DNA from: Anaerococcus prevotii DSM 20548
Lineage (GTDB): Bacteria; Bacillota; Clostridia; Tissierellales; Peptoniphilaceae
Length of the DNA: 64,000 nt
Reading direction: 5' to 3'
Assembly (NCBI RefSeq): GCF_000024105.1
Contig: NC_013171.1
Span: 1,546,501 to 1,610,500 of the forward strand
Both the position numbers and the translations under genes were made by a program. Numbering within the stretch: the first letter of the stretch is position 1; every line of letters starts with the position of its first letter. The notes beneath the pieces are model-generated. The model was given only the letters and a program-made list of their open reading frames with translations. It was not told where the DNA came from and did no database searches. Of this stretch, positions 62,532 to 64,000 are shown piece by piece.

Positions 62532-62540
62532 TGGTATAAT
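62532..62540 (+). promoter_or_regulatory. Extended -10 promoter of rubredoxin 2
   Basis: TGGTATAAT, as above copy 1. So both genes are transcribed separately. Confidence 0.7.
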
Positions 62541-62575
62541 ATAAGAGGAATTTGAATGAAAGGAGATATTCTAAT

Positions 62576-62734
62576 ATGAAATATGTATGTACAGCATGCG
62601 GATATATCTATGATCCAGCTGAAGGAGATGTAGACAACGGAGTTGAAGCAGGAACAGAATTCGACCAACTTCCAGAAGATTGGGTTTGCCCAGTTTGTGG
62701 CGCTACAAAAGATATGTTCGAAGCTCAAGAATAA
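62576..62734 (+). CDS. Rubredoxin 2 (52 aa)
   Basis: The ATG at 62576 with AAAGGAG about 9 nt upstream is the start; an upstream TTG in frame at 62552 is not needed. Cysteines in [14 protein letters not shown] and CPVCGATKD bind the iron. It differs from copy 1 in only four residues (23, 30, 43 and 44 by my count), all outside the cysteines. The flanks also match, including the ribosome site, which points to a recent duplication. Confidence 0.95.
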   Translation: MKYVCTACGYIYDPAEGDVDNGVEAGTEFDQLPEDWVCPVCGATKDMFEAQE

Positions 62735-62745
62735 GATTATTTAAG

Positions 62746-62764
62746 GAGGGCCTAGCCCTCTTTT
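62746..62764 (+). terminator. Terminator of rubredoxin 2
   Basis: GAGGGC-CTA-GCCCTC followed by TTTT. Confidence 0.8.
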
Positions 62765-62786
62765 AATTTGAAAATTTTGGGCATAG

Positions 62787-62826
62787 AAAAACTCCAAGTT
62801 ACCTTAACTTTAGGCTTGGAGTTTTT
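62787..62826. terminator. Bidirectional terminator
   Basis: AAAAACTCCAAG and CTTGGAGTTTTT pair around a 16-nt loop, with A- and T-tracts at both ends. It stops the minus-strand gene at 62825 and any read-through from the rubredoxins. Confidence 0.75.
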
Positions 62827-63649
62827 ATGCTTCTTTCTTTTTGGTCTTTATGACCTTTAGTAATATTACTGCCATTAGAGCTAGGGCAAATACCCCTATG
62901 AGATGGATATAAATCCTATCTGCACCTGCTCCCTCATCCTTTAACTCAGCTCTCGTCTTAAGATTTATCTCTTTATTCTTGTCCTTATTATCATTTGGAC
63001 CGACTTCAAGAACCAGGGTCTCATTTTTTTGATCTTCTAGATAGGTATTGGTAGCTGTATCTTGATTTGAACTTTCTATGTAGGACTCTTCCTGATCTGT
63101 TCTCGGACTTGACTCGCCATCAGCTTCCATCTTAGAGTCTTTTTCTAAAGTTTCTACACTTTGCCCTTTACTAGTGCCTACTCCTGGCTTTGGTTTTTCC
63201 TTTGTTTCTTGCTTTTTATCTAGCTTATCATGCTCATTTTTTTCAGATTTTGGCTTAAGCTTAGTCTGCCTTGTATTTTCTTTAGCTGGAGCCTTGACTT
63301 CCTTGATAGGAGGCTGATTTTTAGCTTTTTCATCATTATTTTCTTCTTTATTAGTCACTTGGTCTGGATTTTCCTTTGGACTTTCTTGATTATCCTGTCC
63401 CTTATCTCCAGAAGCCTTATCAGCACCCGACCTAGATTCATCCACTGATTCACTAGGAGTCTTAGTACTTTGAGCCGGCTCTTCTGTAATTATTAACTTG
63501 TCTTTCTCCTCTCCAGTCTCACCCTGACTTTCGCTAATTTCTGTAGGATTTTCAGGGCTTTCTCTGTCGGCTAGAGAAATCTGTTCACATAAAAAAATAA
63601 GCGATAAGCTAAGGGCTAGACCTAGGAGGATTTTCTTGTACTTTCCCAT
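62825..63649 (-). CDS. Secreted, membrane-anchored low-complexity protein (274 aa)
   Basis: A signal peptide (ILLGLALSLSLIFLCEQISL) is followed by about 200 residues rich in E, K, S, T, Q and N (SGADKASGDKGQDNQESPKE, KSEKNEHDKLDKKQETKEKP). The end is a transmembrane helix, IHLIGVFALALMAVILLKVI, and KTKKKEA. There is no LPxTG-type motif before the helix, so it stays in the membrane with a charged stalk outside. No conserved domain is seen and the function is unknown. Confidence 0.7.
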   Translation of the reverse strand: MGKYKKILLGLALSLSLIFLCEQISLADRESPENPTEISESQGETGEEKDKLIITEEPAQSTKTPSESVDESRSGADKASGDKGQDNQESPKENPDQVTNKEENNDEKAKNQPPIKEVKAPAKENTRQTKLKPKSEKNEHDKLDKKQETKEKPKPGVGTSKGQSVETLEKDSKMEADGESSPRTDQEESYIESSNQDTATNTYLEDQKNETLVLEVGPNDNKDKNKEINLKTRAELKDEGAGADRIYIHLIGVFALALMAVILLKVIKTKKKEA

Positions 63650-63741
63650 ATTTTCCCCACAATCTCTTACTTATATCTTACACTCTTAAAGAACAATACT
63701 CAAATTTCTCACATATTTTAACAAGCTTTCTAGAATAAAAA

Positions 63742-63758
63742 AAGAGCCAAAGGCTCTT
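63742..63758 (-). terminator. Terminator overlapping the end of the YitT-type gene
   Basis: AAGAGCC and GGCTCTT form a stem with a 3-nt loop, followed by seven or eight T on the minus strand. It covers the stop codon. Confidence 0.8.
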
Positions 63759-64000
63759 AGTTATTGTCAGATATTTCATCTGTTTGATACCAGCCCTTGC
63801 CCATAACTGTCGATGTGTTTAGGACTGTTATAAAGGCTTTTGGGTCTATGTTTTTGATAAATACCCTAAACTTAGGTGCTTCCATCTTGCTTGTAGTGCA
63901 TAGGTAGACTGTAAAGTCTCTTCCCATATATAGGCCCTTGGCATTAATCACGGTCGCAGACCTGTTTAGGTCATCTTTTATGAACGATCCTACTTCCTCG
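63757..64000 (-). CDS. YitT/DUF2179-family membrane protein, C-terminal end
   Basis: The frame is open to the right edge (80 codons seen), so the membrane part is outside the window. The visible part is the DUF2179 domain: NRSATVINAKGLYMGRDFTV, LCTTSKMEAPKFRVFIKNID, PKAFITVLNTSTVMGKGW. The GTG at 63951 is internal and not a start. YitT proteins are widespread; their transport role is not established. Confidence 0.8.
   Translation of the reverse strand, partial: EEVGSFIKDDLNRSATVINAKGLYMGRDFTVYLCTTSKMEAPKFRVFIKNIDPKAFITVLNTSTVMGKGWYQTDEISDNN

Noticed and set aside
62501-62728. Minus-strand frame over rubredoxin 2
   Set aside because: Shadow of a rubredoxin with all four iron ligands.

Overview
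The window comes from a low-GC anaerobic Gram-positive bacterium. I infer a Peptoniphilaceae-type organism of the Anaerococcus kind from gene content only: a strictly anaerobic purine and molybdenum module, Rex, tandem rubredoxins, flavodoxin, Feo iron uptake, Asp23/AmaP, and very large Cna-B surface proteins with sortase signals. Most genes lie on the minus strand.

1-16.4 kb, metabolic block. A minus-strand operon reads ygeX, ygeW, ygeY, an NCS1 permease, a hydantoinase, carbamate kinase and ygfK, the last running off the left edge. This is the gut-bacterial anaerobic purine/uric-acid gene set known from E. coli yge/ygf. A divergent GntR/FCD regulator sits beside a near-perfect promoter (TTGACA, 17 bp, TATAAT) with a palindrome at the expected start of transcription. 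Next comes a molybdenum block (mog, MoeA-like, MOSC, moaC, moaA, modC, modB, modA), which fits because selenium/molybdenum hydroxylases belong to the same pathway. asnA follows on the plus strand.

17.4-52.3 kb, accessory region. It is bracketed and threaded by a mosaic family of intergenic repeats. It holds three copies of a small hydrophobic-peptide locus that I read as Fst/par-like type I toxin-antitoxin systems: two intact tandem copies near 46-47 kb with antisense RNA genes, and one decayed copy near 18.2 kb. It also holds a TraX-like protein, an AT-rich island of unknown membrane proteins around a DUF3800-like protein, an IS3 transposase remnant, a decayed pilin gene, an intact pilin with the YPKN and IPQTG motifs, and one ORF of 4,881 codons. 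That ORF is a giant surface protein with about 16 Cna-B-like segments and a YPYTGG anchor. No sortase lies in the window. Iron genes follow: a flavodoxin and DUF3793 pair behind a Fur-like box, and feoA-feoA-feoB plus a small Cys-rich Feo protein behind a 28-bp palindrome.

52.3-64 kb, housekeeping block. A degenerate two-lobed aspartic-protease-like protein, an AI-2E transporter, the Asp23/DUF2273/AmaP envelope-stress set, an ABC-F ATPase, Rex, TypA/BipA, an RsbW-like ATPase, two nearly identical rubredoxins with their own extended -10 promoters, a membrane-anchored low-complexity protein, and the end of a YitT-family gene. Three MITE-like elements lie between genes: two related copies near 10.3 and 53.3 kb, and an unrelated 121-bp inverted-repeat element at 55.1 kb. 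I saw no tRNA, rRNA or CRISPR array.
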